A program made the position numbers and the translations under genes. Shown here one piece after another: positions 1 to 5,845 of a DNA stretch of 12,593 nucleotides (position 1 is its first letter; every line of letters begins with the position of its first letter). Origin of the DNA: VRUE01 sp036557525 (GTDB lineage Bacteria > Actinomycetota > Thermoleophilia > Solirubrobacterales > 70-9); NCBI GenBank assembly GCA_036557525.1, contig DATBHH010000048.1, positions 1 to 12,593 of the forward strand. Reading direction: 5' to 3'. The notes under the pieces were generated by a model. It saw nothing but the letters and a program-made list of their open reading frames with translations. It was not told the DNA's origin and did not search any database.

Positions 1-254
1 CCGGTGACCACCGCGTCGCCCCAGGGCCGTTTCTTCTGCATTTCGAAGTCGTAGGTCCGGTGGCGGACGAAGGTGTCCAGCTCCTCGAACGAGCCGGGGT
101 CGAGCAGCTTCTCGACCCGCTCGCGGGCCGTCATCTTGCCCTTGGCGTGCTGTTTCTCCACCGCCTCCTCGGAGGCCGAGTGGATCGCCGCCTCGCGCAG
201 CTCGCGCAGGTAGGCGAGCTTCTCGTCGTGCGTCTCCGGATTCCGTTCCCGCAT
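1..254 (-). CDS. pccB: Acyl-CoA (propionyl-CoA) carboxylase, carboxyltransferase beta subunit, 5' part only
   Basis: The first 84 codons of a biotin-dependent carboxyltransferase beta subunit are visible; the rest lies beyond the left edge. The protein transfers the carboxyl group from carboxybiotin to propionyl- or acetyl-CoA in the cytoplasm. The N-terminal family hallmarks are clear: a charged helix (KLAYLRELREAAIHS), then KQHAKGKMTARERVEKLLD at residues 34-52, the SFEELDTFVRHR stretch, and KKRPWGDAVVTG at the cut end. These match PccB/AccD-type actinobacterial subunits. Substrate preference cannot be read from this part, but a methylmalonyl-CoA mutase gene about 1.2 kb upstream on the same strand favours propionyl-CoA. 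The ATG at 252-254 has no Shine-Dalgarno; a TAGACT hexamer lies 10 nt upstream, so a leaderless start is possible. Family assignment is firm; the symbol is inferred from context. Confidence 0.9.
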   Translation of the reverse strand, partial: MRERNPETHDEKLAYLRELREAAIHSASEEAVEKQHAKGKMTARERVEKLLDPGSFEELDTFVRHRTYDFEMQKKRPWGDAVVT

Positions 255-264
255 CGGAGCGCGG

Positions 265-270
265 AGTCTA
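265..270 (-). promoter_or_regulatory. Candidate -10 element (TAGACT) for the carboxylase gene
   Basis: On the minus strand TAGACT fits the actinobacterial TAnnnT -10 pattern and ends 10 nt before the ATG. With no ribosome-binding site in between, transcription could begin at or next to the start codon. No convincing -35 is seen; its place is taken by the hairpin at 275-300. A six-base match is weak on its own. Confidence 0.3.
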
Positions 271-274
271 TGCA

Positions 275-300
275 GAGGGGCCCGCCGAGGCGGGCCCCTC
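275..300 (-). terminator. Strong GC hairpin, probable terminator of the repeat-protein gene
   Basis: GAGGGGCCCGC and GCGGGCCCCTC form a perfect 11-bp stem around a CGAG tetraloop. It sits 29 nt after the stop codon of the minus-strand repeat-protein gene and 20 nt before the carboxylase start codon. There is no U-tract on either strand, as is common for actinobacterial terminators. It would separate the two transcription units. Confidence 0.6.
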
Positions 301-328
301 AGACCTCCCGGACTGCGTCTGCAGCCGC

Positions 329-1063
329 CTAGAGTTCGGCGCAGACCGCGTGGACCTCGATTTCCCATTCGACGGGGTCGGCGCCGCCGATCGGCCGTGC
401 CTGGGCAAACCATCCGGTCGCCTTGCCGCCGCTGTCGAAGCTGGGCGCGCTCTGGGTCATCGCGACTTTGGTGGTTTCTTCGCCGGCGCCGGTCAGGATC
501 TTCGCGCCGCCGCCGATCGCCTGCTTGCCGTTCGGGCAGACCGCGGTCGCTCCCTTCGGTTCGGCGGAGGCGTCTTTGACCGATTTCGCGGTCACGTAGC
601 TGACGTTCTTGACCAGCTGGCCGAGGATCGACGACGAGAGCTTTGCGCCGGTCACGGATTCGTTGCCGAGCTTGCCGGTGGTCACCGCTTCGGCGTTGAT
701 CTTGTTGCTCGTCACCGCGTTGGTGGCGAGCTTGGCGTCCGTCACCGCCCCGTTTTGGATTTTCGCGTTGGTGACGACCCCGCCGCCGAGCTCGACCGCC
801 CGGACCGAGCCGTCGGCGATCTGGGTGCCGCCGACCGCCGATGCGCCGATCTTCGATGAGATCACCGCGCCGTTGCCGATCTTGCCGGCGGTCACGGCCA
901 GGTTCTTGATTTTCGGCGTCGTCACCGCGCCCTTGGCGATGCTCTTGGTCTTGACCGAGTTCTTGGCAGCGGTCGCCGCATAGGTGACCCCGCTGAGCGC
1001 CACGAACAACGCCATCGCCGAGAGCACGTTGGCGACGTTGAGATGCCTCTTCAGGTTCTTCAC
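329..1063 (-). CDS. Exported decapeptide-repeat protein with conserved C-terminal domain
   Basis: A 244-aa protein of unknown function, probably secreted. Residues 1-31 form a signal peptide: basic MKNLKRHLN, a hydrophobic run (VLSAMALFVALSGV), then a TYAATA cleavage region. Residues 35-145 are about eleven in-register 10-residue repeats of the type G-A-V-T-x-x-K-I-x-N. The regular beta-branched/charged pattern suggests an elongated beta-solenoid or fibre. Residues 150-244 form a separate domain with an AVCPNGKQAIGGGAKI segment and two cysteines (C176, C241) that could form a disulfide; similar C-terminal domains follow repeats in many secreted actinobacterial proteins. The start is GTG (1061-1063) with a strong GGAAGGAG ribosome-binding site 9 nt upstream, unlike its leaderless-looking neighbours. 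The gene lies between two propionate-pathway genes without an obvious link. A surface or matrix role is inference. Confidence 0.85.
   Translation of the reverse strand: MKNLKRHLNVANVLSAMALFVALSGVTYAATAAKNSVKTKSIAKGAVTTPKIKNLAVTAGKIGNGAVISSKIGASAVGGTQIADGSVRAVELGGGVVTNAKIQNGAVTDAKLATNAVTSNKINAEAVTTGKLGNESVTGAKLSSSILGQLVKNVSYVTAKSVKDASAEPKGATAVCPNGKQAIGGGAKILTGAGEETTKVAMTQSAPSFDSGGKATGWFAQARPIGGADPVEWEIEVHAVCAEL
629..961 (-). repeat. About eleven tandem 30-bp coding repeats
   Basis: The DNA encoding residues 35-145 of the repeat protein is a degenerate tandem array with a 30-bp period. On the plus strand gtcaccg recurs with this spacing. The bases vary between copies while the encoded V-T-x-x-K-I/L core is kept, so selection acts on the protein. 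It is not a CRISPR array. Confidence 0.8.
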
Positions 1064-1072
1064 GTCGAAACG

Positions 1073-1080
1073 CTCCTTCC
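1073..1080 (-). promoter_or_regulatory. Strong ribosome-binding site GGAAGGAG
   Basis: This Shine-Dalgarno lies 9 nt before the GTG at 1061-1063 and fixes the start of the repeat-protein gene. No convincing -10/-35 pair is visible in the 59 nt back to the preceding stop codon, so the gene may be read through from upstream. Confidence 0.75.
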
Positions 1081-1122
1081 AGGGCGCTCAGGCCCCGATT
1101 TGATCTTGCCCTCCGACAACAC

Positions 1123-1386
1123 TCAGGCGCTGTCGAAGGGTTGCTTCTGCGGCTCGGCGAGCCGGTCGAGAATCCGCTCGAGATCGGTGAGGAGGAGCCC
1201 GGAGCCCTCCGGCGCGCGCACCTCGACCCGCGTCCCAAAGCCCTTCTCGGCCATCGTCACCTCCACCCCCTCGACGGCGTCGACGAGCTCTGCCAGCTCC
1301 GGTTCGGACTTGACAAGGGTCCTCGAGACTTCGAGCATGGCTCCCGCTTCAACCGGCGGCGTGGTGTTCCTGCCCGGAGCATCCAA
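1123..1386 (-). CDS. Small conserved-looking protein of unknown function
   Basis: An acidic protein of 87 aa (TTG start at 1386) or 71 aa (ATG at 1338). The TTG has an ACGAGG ribosome-binding site at good spacing. The ATG begins where the protein starts to look conserved (MLEVSRTLVKSEPEL) but has only a too-close GGGAG. The core contains SRTLVKSEPELAE, EKGFGTRVEVRAP and a closing helix LERILDRLAEPQKQPF. The SRTLVKS start and the W/FGT(K/R)V strand recall a group of short actinobacterial SRPBCC-like proteins, but the middle of that fold seems missing; this is from memory and uncertain. It follows the methylmalonyl-CoA mutase gene by 53 nt on the same strand and is likely co-transcribed. The codon pattern is that of a real gene. 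No function is assigned. Confidence 0.7.
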   Translation of the reverse strand: MDAPGRNTTPPVEAGAMLEVSRTLVKSEPELAELVDAVEGVEVTMAEKGFGTRVEVRAPEGSGLLLTDLERILDRLAEPQKQPFDSA

Positions 1387-1415
1387 TTGGGCGACCTCGT
1401 TCAGGCAGAGAATCC

Positions 1416-1431
1416 CCGGCCGCGCGGCCGG
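1416..1431 (-). terminator. GC palindrome just after the mutase stop codon
   Basis: CCGGCCGCGCGGCCGG is a perfect 16-bp palindrome (6-bp stem, GCGC loop) 8 nt past the mutase stop. It lacks a U-tract. It could be an attenuating terminator or a processing/stability hairpin between the mutase and the small downstream gene. Confidence 0.4.
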
Positions 1432-1439
1432 CCTCCGGC

Positions 1440-3086
1440 CTAGAAGAACGCGCCGCCGCGGTATTCGCCGAAGACGTCGCGCATCGCGCCGCAGACCTCG
1501 CCGATCGAGGCGCCCGCGGCGAGGGCGGCGCGGATCGGGTGCAGGAGGTTCCCGTCGCCGCGCGCGACTTCGCGGAGACCCTCGAGCCTCTCCTCGACCG
1601 CGGCCGGGTCGCGGTTCTCCTTGAACGCCTTCAGCCGTGCGAGCTGGCGTTCCTCGGACTCGGGGTCGACGCGGAGGATGTCGACGTCGTCGATCTGGTC
1701 GGTGACGTACTTGTTGACGCCGACGACGATGTCCTGGCCGCTTCTGTAGCGCTCGTGGTAGGAGAGGGCGGACTCCTCGATCTCGCGCTGCATGAACTCG
1801 AGCGCCTCGACCGAGCCGCCGAGCTCCTCCACCTTGGCCATCAGCTCCCCGGCGCGGAGCTCGATCTCGTCGGTCAGCGACTCGACGAAGTAGGAGCCCG
1901 CGAATGGGTCGACGGTGTCGGCGGCGCCCGACTCATGGGCGAGAACCTGCTGGGTACGGAGTGCGATCCGGGCCGAGCGCTCGGTCGGCAGCGCCAGCGC
2001 CTCGTCGAAGCCGTTGGTATGGAGGCTCTGGGTGCCGCCGCAGACGGCGGCGAAGCCCTGCAGGGCGACGCGGATGATGTTGACCTCCGGCTGCTGGGCC
2101 TGGAGGGTGACGCCGCCGGTCTGGGTGTGGAACCGGATCTTCATCGAGTTCGGGTCCTGGGCGCCGAATCGCTCGGCGACGATCTCTGCCCACATCCGCC
2201 GCACCGCGCGGAACTTGGCGACCTCCTGGAAGACGTTGTTGTGGCCGTTGAAGAAGAAGGCGAGTCGGGGCGCGAACTCGTCGATCTTCAGGCCCCGGTC
2301 GAGCGCCGCGTCGACGTAGGCGATCGCGTTGGAGAGGGTGAAGGCGACCTCCTGGACGGCCGAGCAGCCCTTCTCGCGGATGTGGTAGCCGGAGATCGAG
2401 ATCGTGTTCCATTTCGGCACGATCCGATGGCAGTACTCGAAGATGTCGGTCGTCAGCCGCATCGTCGGCGCCGGCGGGTAGATGTAGTTGCCGCGGGCCA
2501 TGTACTCCTTCAGGACGTCGTTCTGGACCGTGCCGCGCAGCTTCTCGGAAGGGACGCCCTGCTCCTCGCCGACCAGCTCGTAGAGCAGCAGCAGGATCGC
2601 CGCCGGAGCGTTGATCGTCATCGAGGTCGAGACCTGGTCGAGCGGGATCTCCTCGAAGCAGATCCGCATGTCCTCGATCGTGTCGATCGGGACCCCGGTC
2701 CGCCCGACCTCCCCGCGGCAGAGGGGATCGTCGGAATCGCGTACCAAGTGGGTCGGCAGGTCGAAGGCCATCGAGAGTCCGGTCGAGCCGTGCTCGATCA
2801 GGTAGCGGTAGCGCTCGTTGGTGTCTTCGGGAGTGGCGAAGCCCGCGTACTGGCGCATGGTCCAGAGCCGGTCGCGGTACATCCCCTCGTGGATGCCGCG
2901 CGTGAACGGCGGCTCTCCGGGCCGGCCGAGGCGCTCTTCGAGGCCCGGGGCGACGTCGTCCTCGGTGTAAAGGCGCTCGATCTCGATCCCGGAGTCGGTG
3001 AAGACGCGGTCGTCGTCGGGGCCGACGACGGGCGCGATCGTGCGGTGGATCTCGCCCGCGGCGGCGTTTTTTCCGTCACTCGCCAT
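1440..3086 (-). CDS. mutA: Methylmalonyl-CoA mutase, large (catalytic) subunit
   Basis: A 548-aa acyl-CoA mutase large subunit that interconverts methylmalonyl-CoA and succinyl-CoA by adenosylcobalamin radical chemistry in the cytoplasm. The TIM-barrel substrate domain is complete and ends in the usual GEYRGGAFF. The C-terminal cobalamin-binding domain (DxHxxG) is absent, so a separate B12-binding subunit is needed and is not in this window. Specificity residues are methylmalonyl-type: Y80 in RQYAGF (Tyr89 of the Propionibacterium enzyme), R198 in MARGNYIYPP (Arg207) and H235 in SGYH (His244). Isobutyryl-CoA mutases carry Phe and Gln at the first two positions. The ATG at 3084-3086 has no Shine-Dalgarno, but TATCCT lies 6 nt upstream, suggesting a leaderless mRNA. 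The carboxylase that makes its substrate is encoded downstream on the same strand. Confidence 0.95.
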   Translation of the reverse strand: MASDGKNAAAGEIHRTIAPVVGPDDDRVFTDSGIEIERLYTEDDVAPGLEERLGRPGEPPFTRGIHEGMYRDRLWTMRQYAGFATPEDTNERYRYLIEHGSTGLSMAFDLPTHLVRDSDDPLCRGEVGRTGVPIDTIEDMRICFEEIPLDQVSTSMTINAPAAILLLLYELVGEEQGVPSEKLRGTVQNDVLKEYMARGNYIYPPAPTMRLTTDIFEYCHRIVPKWNTISISGYHIREKGCSAVQEVAFTLSNAIAYVDAALDRGLKIDEFAPRLAFFFNGHNNVFQEVAKFRAVRRMWAEIVAERFGAQDPNSMKIRFHTQTGGVTLQAQQPEVNIIRVALQGFAAVCGGTQSLHTNGFDEALALPTERSARIALRTQQVLAHESGAADTVDPFAGSYFVESLTDEIELRAGELMAKVEELGGSVEALEFMQREIEESALSYHERYRSGQDIVVGVNKYVTDQIDDVDILRVDPESEERQLARLKAFKENRDPAAVEERLEGLREVARGDGNLLHPIRAALAAGASIGEVCGAMRDVFGEYRGGAFF

Positions 3087-3092
3087 ATGCGG

Positions 3093-3098
3093 AGGATA
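3093..3098 (-). promoter_or_regulatory. Candidate -10 element (TATCCT) for the mutase gene
   Basis: TATCCT on the minus strand lies 6 nt before the ATG at 3086. There is no ribosome-binding site, and a TSS 6-7 nt after a -10 would fall on the start codon. No clear -35 is visible. Confidence 0.35.
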
Positions 3099-3100
3099 TT

Positions 3101-3117
3101 GCCGGGCGGGGCCCGGC
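3101..3117 (-). terminator. Hairpin between the decarboxylase and mutase genes
   Basis: GCCGGGC, a 3-nt loop, then GCCCGGC give a perfect 7-bp stem 66 nt after the decarboxylase stop codon, without a U-tract. It probably ends or attenuates the upstream transcript. A second small hairpin (GCTCGC-TGC-GCGAGC, 3143-3157) lies closer to the stop. The rest of 3087-3183 holds nothing else I can identify. Confidence 0.4.
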
Positions 3118-3183
3118 GGCTCACAGCCGATCCTCAGGCTTCGCTCGCTGCGCGAGCCAGATCGAGGCGCTTGCGCTCCGCGC

Positions 3184-4131
3184 TCAGTCGGTGGCGCCGA
3201 CGAGGCGCTCGATGCCCGACTGCTCGATCGTCCGCTTCAACCCGTCCCCGAGGGCGACCTCCGGTTCCCAGCCGAGCAGGTCGCGGGCGCGGGTGATGTC
3301 GGGCCGGCGCTGCTGAGGATCGTCGGTCGGCAGCTGCTCGAAGACGATCTCCGAGCGCGACTCGGTCACCTCGATCACCTTCTTCGCCAGTTCGAGCAGC
3401 GTGAACTCGTCGGGGTTGCCGATGTTGACCGGCTGATGGGCATCGGACTCGGCGAGGGAGACGATGCCGCGGATCAGGTCGTCGACGTAGCAGAAGCTTC
3501 GGGTCTGCTCGCCCTCGCCGAACACGGTCAGTGGCTGGTCCTGGAGCGCCTGGCGGAGGAAGGTGGGGATCGCACGGCCGTCGCGGGCTCGCATCCGGCT
3601 GCCGAACGTGTTGAAGATCCTCACGATCGAGGTGTCGACGCCCTGCTGGCGGTGGTAGGCCATCGTCAGCGCCTCGGCGTAGCGCTTGGCCTCGTCGTAG
3701 ACCCCGCGCGGCCCGATCGGGTTGACGTGGCCCCAGTAGTCCTCGGTCTGGGGGTGGACCTGGGGGTCGCCGTAGACCTCGCTGGTCGAGGCGAGCAGGA
3801 ACCGGGCCCGCTTGAACTTGGCGACGCCGAGCATGTGGTGGGTCCCATGCGAGCCGACCTTCAGCGTGTGGAGCGGCAGCCGCAGGTAGTCGATCGGGCT
3901 CGCCGGCGAGGCAAGGTGGTAGACGAAGTCGACGTCCTCGGGGATGTCGACACGCTCGGTGATGTCGATGTTGCGGAACTCGAACCGCTCGTCGCGGATG
4001 TGGTGGATGTTCTGCAGCGACCCGGTCTCGAGGTTGTCGATGCAGATCACCCGGTGGCCCCGCCCGAGCAGGTGCTCACAGAGATGGGAGCCGAGGAAGC
4101 CGGCCCCGCCGGTGACTGCGCATGTGCTCAT
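3184..4131 (-). CDS. uxs: UDP-glucuronate decarboxylase (UDP-xylose synthase), extended SDR family
   Basis: A 315-aa NAD-dependent sugar-nucleotide enzyme that converts UDP-glucuronate to UDP-xylose for glycan synthesis, acting in the cytoplasm. The Rossmann glycine motif TGGAGFLG is at residues 7-14, with a strand ending in IDN that binds the NAD ribose. HLASPASP at 72-79 is typical of UXS. The catalytic set is T116 in STSEVYGDP plus the Y145-x3-K149 pair in GVYDEAKRYAE. WGHVNPIGPRG, RIFNTFGSRM and RSFCYVDDLI (211-220) further mark this family over UDP-glucose 4-epimerases. Length is usual for soluble bacterial UXS. The ATG at 4129-4131 has no Shine-Dalgarno; TAGCAT lies 9 nt upstream, which suggests a leaderless message. 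No other glycan gene is in the window, so the pathway partners are unknown. Confidence 0.92.
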   Translation of the reverse strand: MSTCAVTGGAGFLGSHLCEHLLGRGHRVICIDNLETGSLQNIHHIRDERFEFRNIDITERVDIPEDVDFVYHLASPASPIDYLRLPLHTLKVGSHGTHHMLGVAKFKRARFLLASTSEVYGDPQVHPQTEDYWGHVNPIGPRGVYDEAKRYAEALTMAYHRQQGVDTSIVRIFNTFGSRMRARDGRAIPTFLRQALQDQPLTVFGEGEQTRSFCYVDDLIRGIVSLAESDAHQPVNIGNPDEFTLLELAKKVIEVTESRSEIVFEQLPTDDPQQRRPDITRARDLLGWEPEVALGDGLKRTIEQSGIERLVGATD

Positions 4132-4140
4132 CGCCGGCCG

Positions 4141-4146
4141 ATGCTA
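4141..4146 (-). promoter_or_regulatory. Candidate -10 element (TAGCAT) for the decarboxylase gene
   Basis: TAGCAT on the minus strand is 9 nt upstream of the ATG, with no ribosome-binding site between. The identical hexamer sits 7 nt before the phosphatase gene at 9983, which strengthens both calls. No clear -35 is seen. Confidence 0.4.
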
Positions 4147-4187
4147 CCGAGCGACGGCCACTCCGGGCCGAATTCCCGGCTTCCGGA

Positions 4188-4390
4188 CTAGGGGTTCCAG
4201 CGCATGAACCAGACCTGGGGACCGCCGCCGGGCGGGTCCATGTCCTCGACGACCCGGAATCCGCAGCGGCCGTAGATCGACACGTTGTCGGGTGTCCCGG
4301 TCGAGAGGAAGGCGCCGGCGCCATCGGCCGGGCCCGGGCAAGCCCGGCCTCGGGGCCGGCCGGTGCGACCTCGATCGGCGAGTCGCCCAT
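4188..4390 (-). pseudogene. Remnant of a GNAT-family N-acetyltransferase with internal deletion and frame change
   Basis: The frame ending at the TAG at 4188-4190 encodes AFLSTGTPDNVSIYGRCGF and then RVVEDMDPPGGGPQVWFMRW. This is the standard C-terminal end of a GNAT acetyltransferase: the strand before the acetyl-CoA helix, a xxNVxxYxRxGF motif, and a closing GGGP-W-M strand. Upstream this frame has no start codon and loses resemblance at about 4330. In another frame an ATG at 4388-4390 begins MGDSPIEVAPAGPEA, which looks like a GNAT first strand. The simplest reading is a gene that lost roughly its middle 100 codons, leaving both ends out of frame (203 bp, not a multiple of three). The GC hairpin at 4326-4349 lies at the junction. 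The C-terminal assignment is fairly sure; the N-terminal one is tentative. Confidence 0.65.
4326..4349. repeat. Inverted repeat at the GNAT deletion junction
   Basis: GGCCGGGC, an 8-nt spacer and GCCCGGCC form a perfect 8-bp inverted repeat inside the dead acetyltransferase, where recognisable coding sequence stops. More GC-rich partial repeats follow to about 4363. It may mark the deletion endpoint. Confidence 0.5.
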
Positions 4391-4517
4391 TCCAGCGCCC
4401 AGACTAATCACGCATTTGCTGCAATTTCCGATTTTTTCTCGACCAATCCGTGGCAGTTGGGGGGAGAAAAGCCGGATTTGCGAGTTTGGACCCGGGTCAG
4501 TCCAACCTTGAAGCCGT

Positions 4518-4531
4518 CCCGGTGCACCGGG
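4518..4531. promoter_or_regulatory. Perfect 14-bp palindrome before the sigma-factor gene
   Basis: CCCGGTGCACCGGG reads identically on both strands and ends 11 nt before the GGGAGG ribosome-binding site. It could be a dimeric-regulator operator or a 5'-UTR hairpin that affects ribosome access. No regulator family is assigned. Confidence 0.4.
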
Positions 4532-4542
4532 GTGTGTGCAGC

Positions 4543-4548
4543 GGGAGG
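4543..4548 (+). promoter_or_regulatory. Ribosome-binding site GGGAGG that decides the sigma-factor start
   Basis: GGGAGG lies 10 nt before the ATG at 4559-4561. The reading frame is open for another 89 codons upstream, but that stretch overlaps the decayed acetyltransferase, lacks sigma-factor character and has no comparable ribosome-binding site. Confidence 0.7.
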
Positions 4549-4558
4549 TGTGTCTCAA

Positions 4559-5845
4559 ATGGAGCAGGAGTCGATCGCGATCGAGACGCCGGGCGTCGAC
4601 ATCGCCGCACGGAAGCGCGCCGCGGTTGAGCTGATCGGCCAACACGGCGGCTCGCTCCGCCGTACGGCGCGCCGCTACTCGCTCAACCCGGAGGACGCAG
4701 AGGACGCCTACCAGCGCTCGCTCGAGATCCTGCTGACCAAGGCACCGAACGTGCGGATGAACGACCTCGTCCGCTGGACGCACACCGTGATCAAGCACGA
4801 GGCGCTCGCCGTCCGCCGCAAGCGGGAGCGAATGCTCGGCGGCGTGCCGCAATCGGCCGAGGACCCGAGCCGGGAGGACTGGGTCGCGCTGATCCCGGCG
4901 ACCGGAGACGGCCCCGACCTCCAGGTGGAGCGCGGCGAGCGGATCGCAAGAAGCCGCGAGGCTCTGCAGACGCTGAAGCCCGCCGAGCTGCGGGCGCTCA
5001 CCCTCCTCGCCGAGGGCTACTCGTACGCCGAGATCGGCGAGATCACGGGCTTCTCGAGGACCAAGGTGAACCGTTGCCTCGCCGAGGGACGGGAGCGTTT
5101 CCGCAAGCTCTTCGCCCGCAGCGAGGATGGCAGCCGCTGCGCCGAGATGCGGCCGCTGCTCTCGGCCTTCTGCGATGGCGAGGCCGGCGCCAGGCAGGTC
5201 GAAGCCGTACGGGAGCATCTCCGAGCCTGCGCCGGATGCCGGGCGACGATGCGCGCCTACCGCGCGACACCGGGCGCCGCCGCCGCGCTGGCGCCGATCG
5301 TCCCAGCGCGCACCGCCCTCGATCGCCTCCACGATCTCGGCGCCGCAATCCAGTCGCGGCTGCCCATCGGTGGCGGCAGCGGCGACTCGGCCATCTCCCA
5401 GGTCGCGGCCGCGGGCGGGACCCGCGGGGCGGGAATGGCTGCGCTGACGAAACTGCTGACCATCTGCGCCGGCGCCGCCGGAGGCGCGGCGGCCTGCGTC
5501 GCGGCCGGGATCACGCCGGCCCCTCTGATCGCGCACCCCGAAAAGGCGCCTACGATCGAGCGCGTCTCCAAGACCGCGTTCGAGGATCCCAGGTCGGAAC
5601 CGGTCGAACCGGCGCCCCCGGCCACCGACCCCGAACCCGCTCACGACCCGGCGCCGACGCGGGAACCGACCGATCGCGAACCGGCTCCCGAACCCCAAGC
5701 GCCGCCCCCGCCGCCGCCGGCGCCCGAAACCTCGGCCGGGGCGGTCGAATACACGCCGCCTCCACCGGGTCCCGCCCCGGCCCCGAGCGGAGGCGAATCG
5801 CCGGCGCCGAGCAGCGGCAGCGCCGCCGGGGAGTTCGGGCCATGA
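4559..5845 (+). CDS. ECF-type sigma factor fused to a zinc-finger anti-sigma domain, membrane segment and Pro-rich tail
   Basis: A 428-aa probable membrane-tethered transcription regulator. Residues ~25-92 resemble sigma region 2 (NPEDAEDAYQRSLEILL, then VRWTHTVIKHEALAVRRKRER). Residues ~135-185 are sigma region 4 with a helix-turn-helix (YSYAEIGEITGFSRTKVNRC). A zinc-type anti-sigma (zf-HC2/ZAS) domain follows at ~192-235: C194, H220, C224 and C227 reproduce the spacing of the RsrA zinc ligands (C11, H37, C41, C44), and LLSAFCDGEAG is the usual first helix. Residues ~293-318 (AALTKLLTICAGAAGGAAA...) are a small-residue hydrophobic stretch, probably one transmembrane helix. Residues ~349-428 are Pro/Glu-rich and presumably extracytoplasmic. 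Fused sigma/anti-sigma proteins are known among actinobacterial ECF groups. The stop overlaps the next gene's start (ATGA), so the two are translationally coupled. Inference: an envelope signal releases the sigma part. Confidence 0.85.
   Translation: MEQESIAIETPGVDIAARKRAAVELIGQHGGSLRRTARRYSLNPEDAEDAYQRSLEILLTKAPNVRMNDLVRWTHTVIKHEALAVRRKRERMLGGVPQSAEDPSREDWVALIPATGDGPDLQVERGERIARSREALQTLKPAELRALTLLAEGYSYAEIGEITGFSRTKVNRCLAEGRERFRKLFARSEDGSRCAEMRPLLSAFCDGEAGARQVEAVREHLRACAGCRATMRAYRATPGAAAALAPIVPARTALDRLHDLGAAIQSRLPIGGGSGDSAISQVAAAGGTRGAGMAALTKLLTICAGAAGGAAACVAAGITPAPLIAHPEKAPTIERVSKTAFEDPRSEPVEPAPPATDPEPAHDPAPTREPTDREPAPEPQAPPPPPPAPETSAGAVEYTPPPPGPAPAPSGGESPAPSSGSAAGEFGP

Larger units (their letters stand above)
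4391..4558 (+). promoter_or_regulatory. AT-richer leader region upstream of the sigma-factor gene
   Basis: Bases 4400-4486 are clearly richer in A and T than the surroundings (for example gattttttctc at 4429-4439), as expected for a control region. The only TA dinucleotide in the whole interval is at 4404-4405 and is not a TAnnnT, so no housekeeping -10 is visible on the plus strand. The gene may use an alternative sigma factor, possibly itself. I could not identify a defined -35/-10 pair. Confidence 0.4.

Noticed and set aside
629..961. Possible CRISPR-like periodic repeats
   Set aside because: The 30-bp period is continuous without spacers and encodes an in-register protein repeat.
350..983. 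Open frames on the plus strand opposite the repeat-protein gene
   Set aside because: They are by-products of the repeated codons on the other strand. The minus-strand frame has the signal peptide, repeats and ribosome-binding site.
1539..3296. 585-codon open frame on the plus strand
   Set aside because: It is antisense to the methylmalonyl-CoA mutase gene. Its translation is Asp/Leu/Val/Arg-rich with no motif, as expected from the complement of a GC-rich gene.
4471..4506. TTGCGA / TCCAAC as a -35/-10 pair for the sigma gene
   Set aside because: The 17-bp spacing fits, but the -10 lacks the TA start and the final T that Actinobacteria usually need; the match is no better than chance.
4292..4558. 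Longer N-terminus for the sigma-factor protein
   Set aside because: The in-frame extension overlaps the acetyltransferase remnant and has no good ribosome-binding site; GGGAGG before the ATG at 4559 decides the start.
4076..5698. 540-codon open frame on the minus strand
   Set aside because: It lies opposite the sigma-factor gene and has low-complexity Arg/Gly-rich translation. Only its 3' part overlaps the acetyltransferase remnant, and in a different frame from that remnant's C-terminus.
5074..5841. Upstream extension of the secreted-protein frame
   Set aside because: The frame is open back to 5074 but overlaps the sigma/anti-sigma coding region. The Arg-rich translation has no domain, whereas a signal peptide and a ribosome-binding site fit the ATG at 5842.
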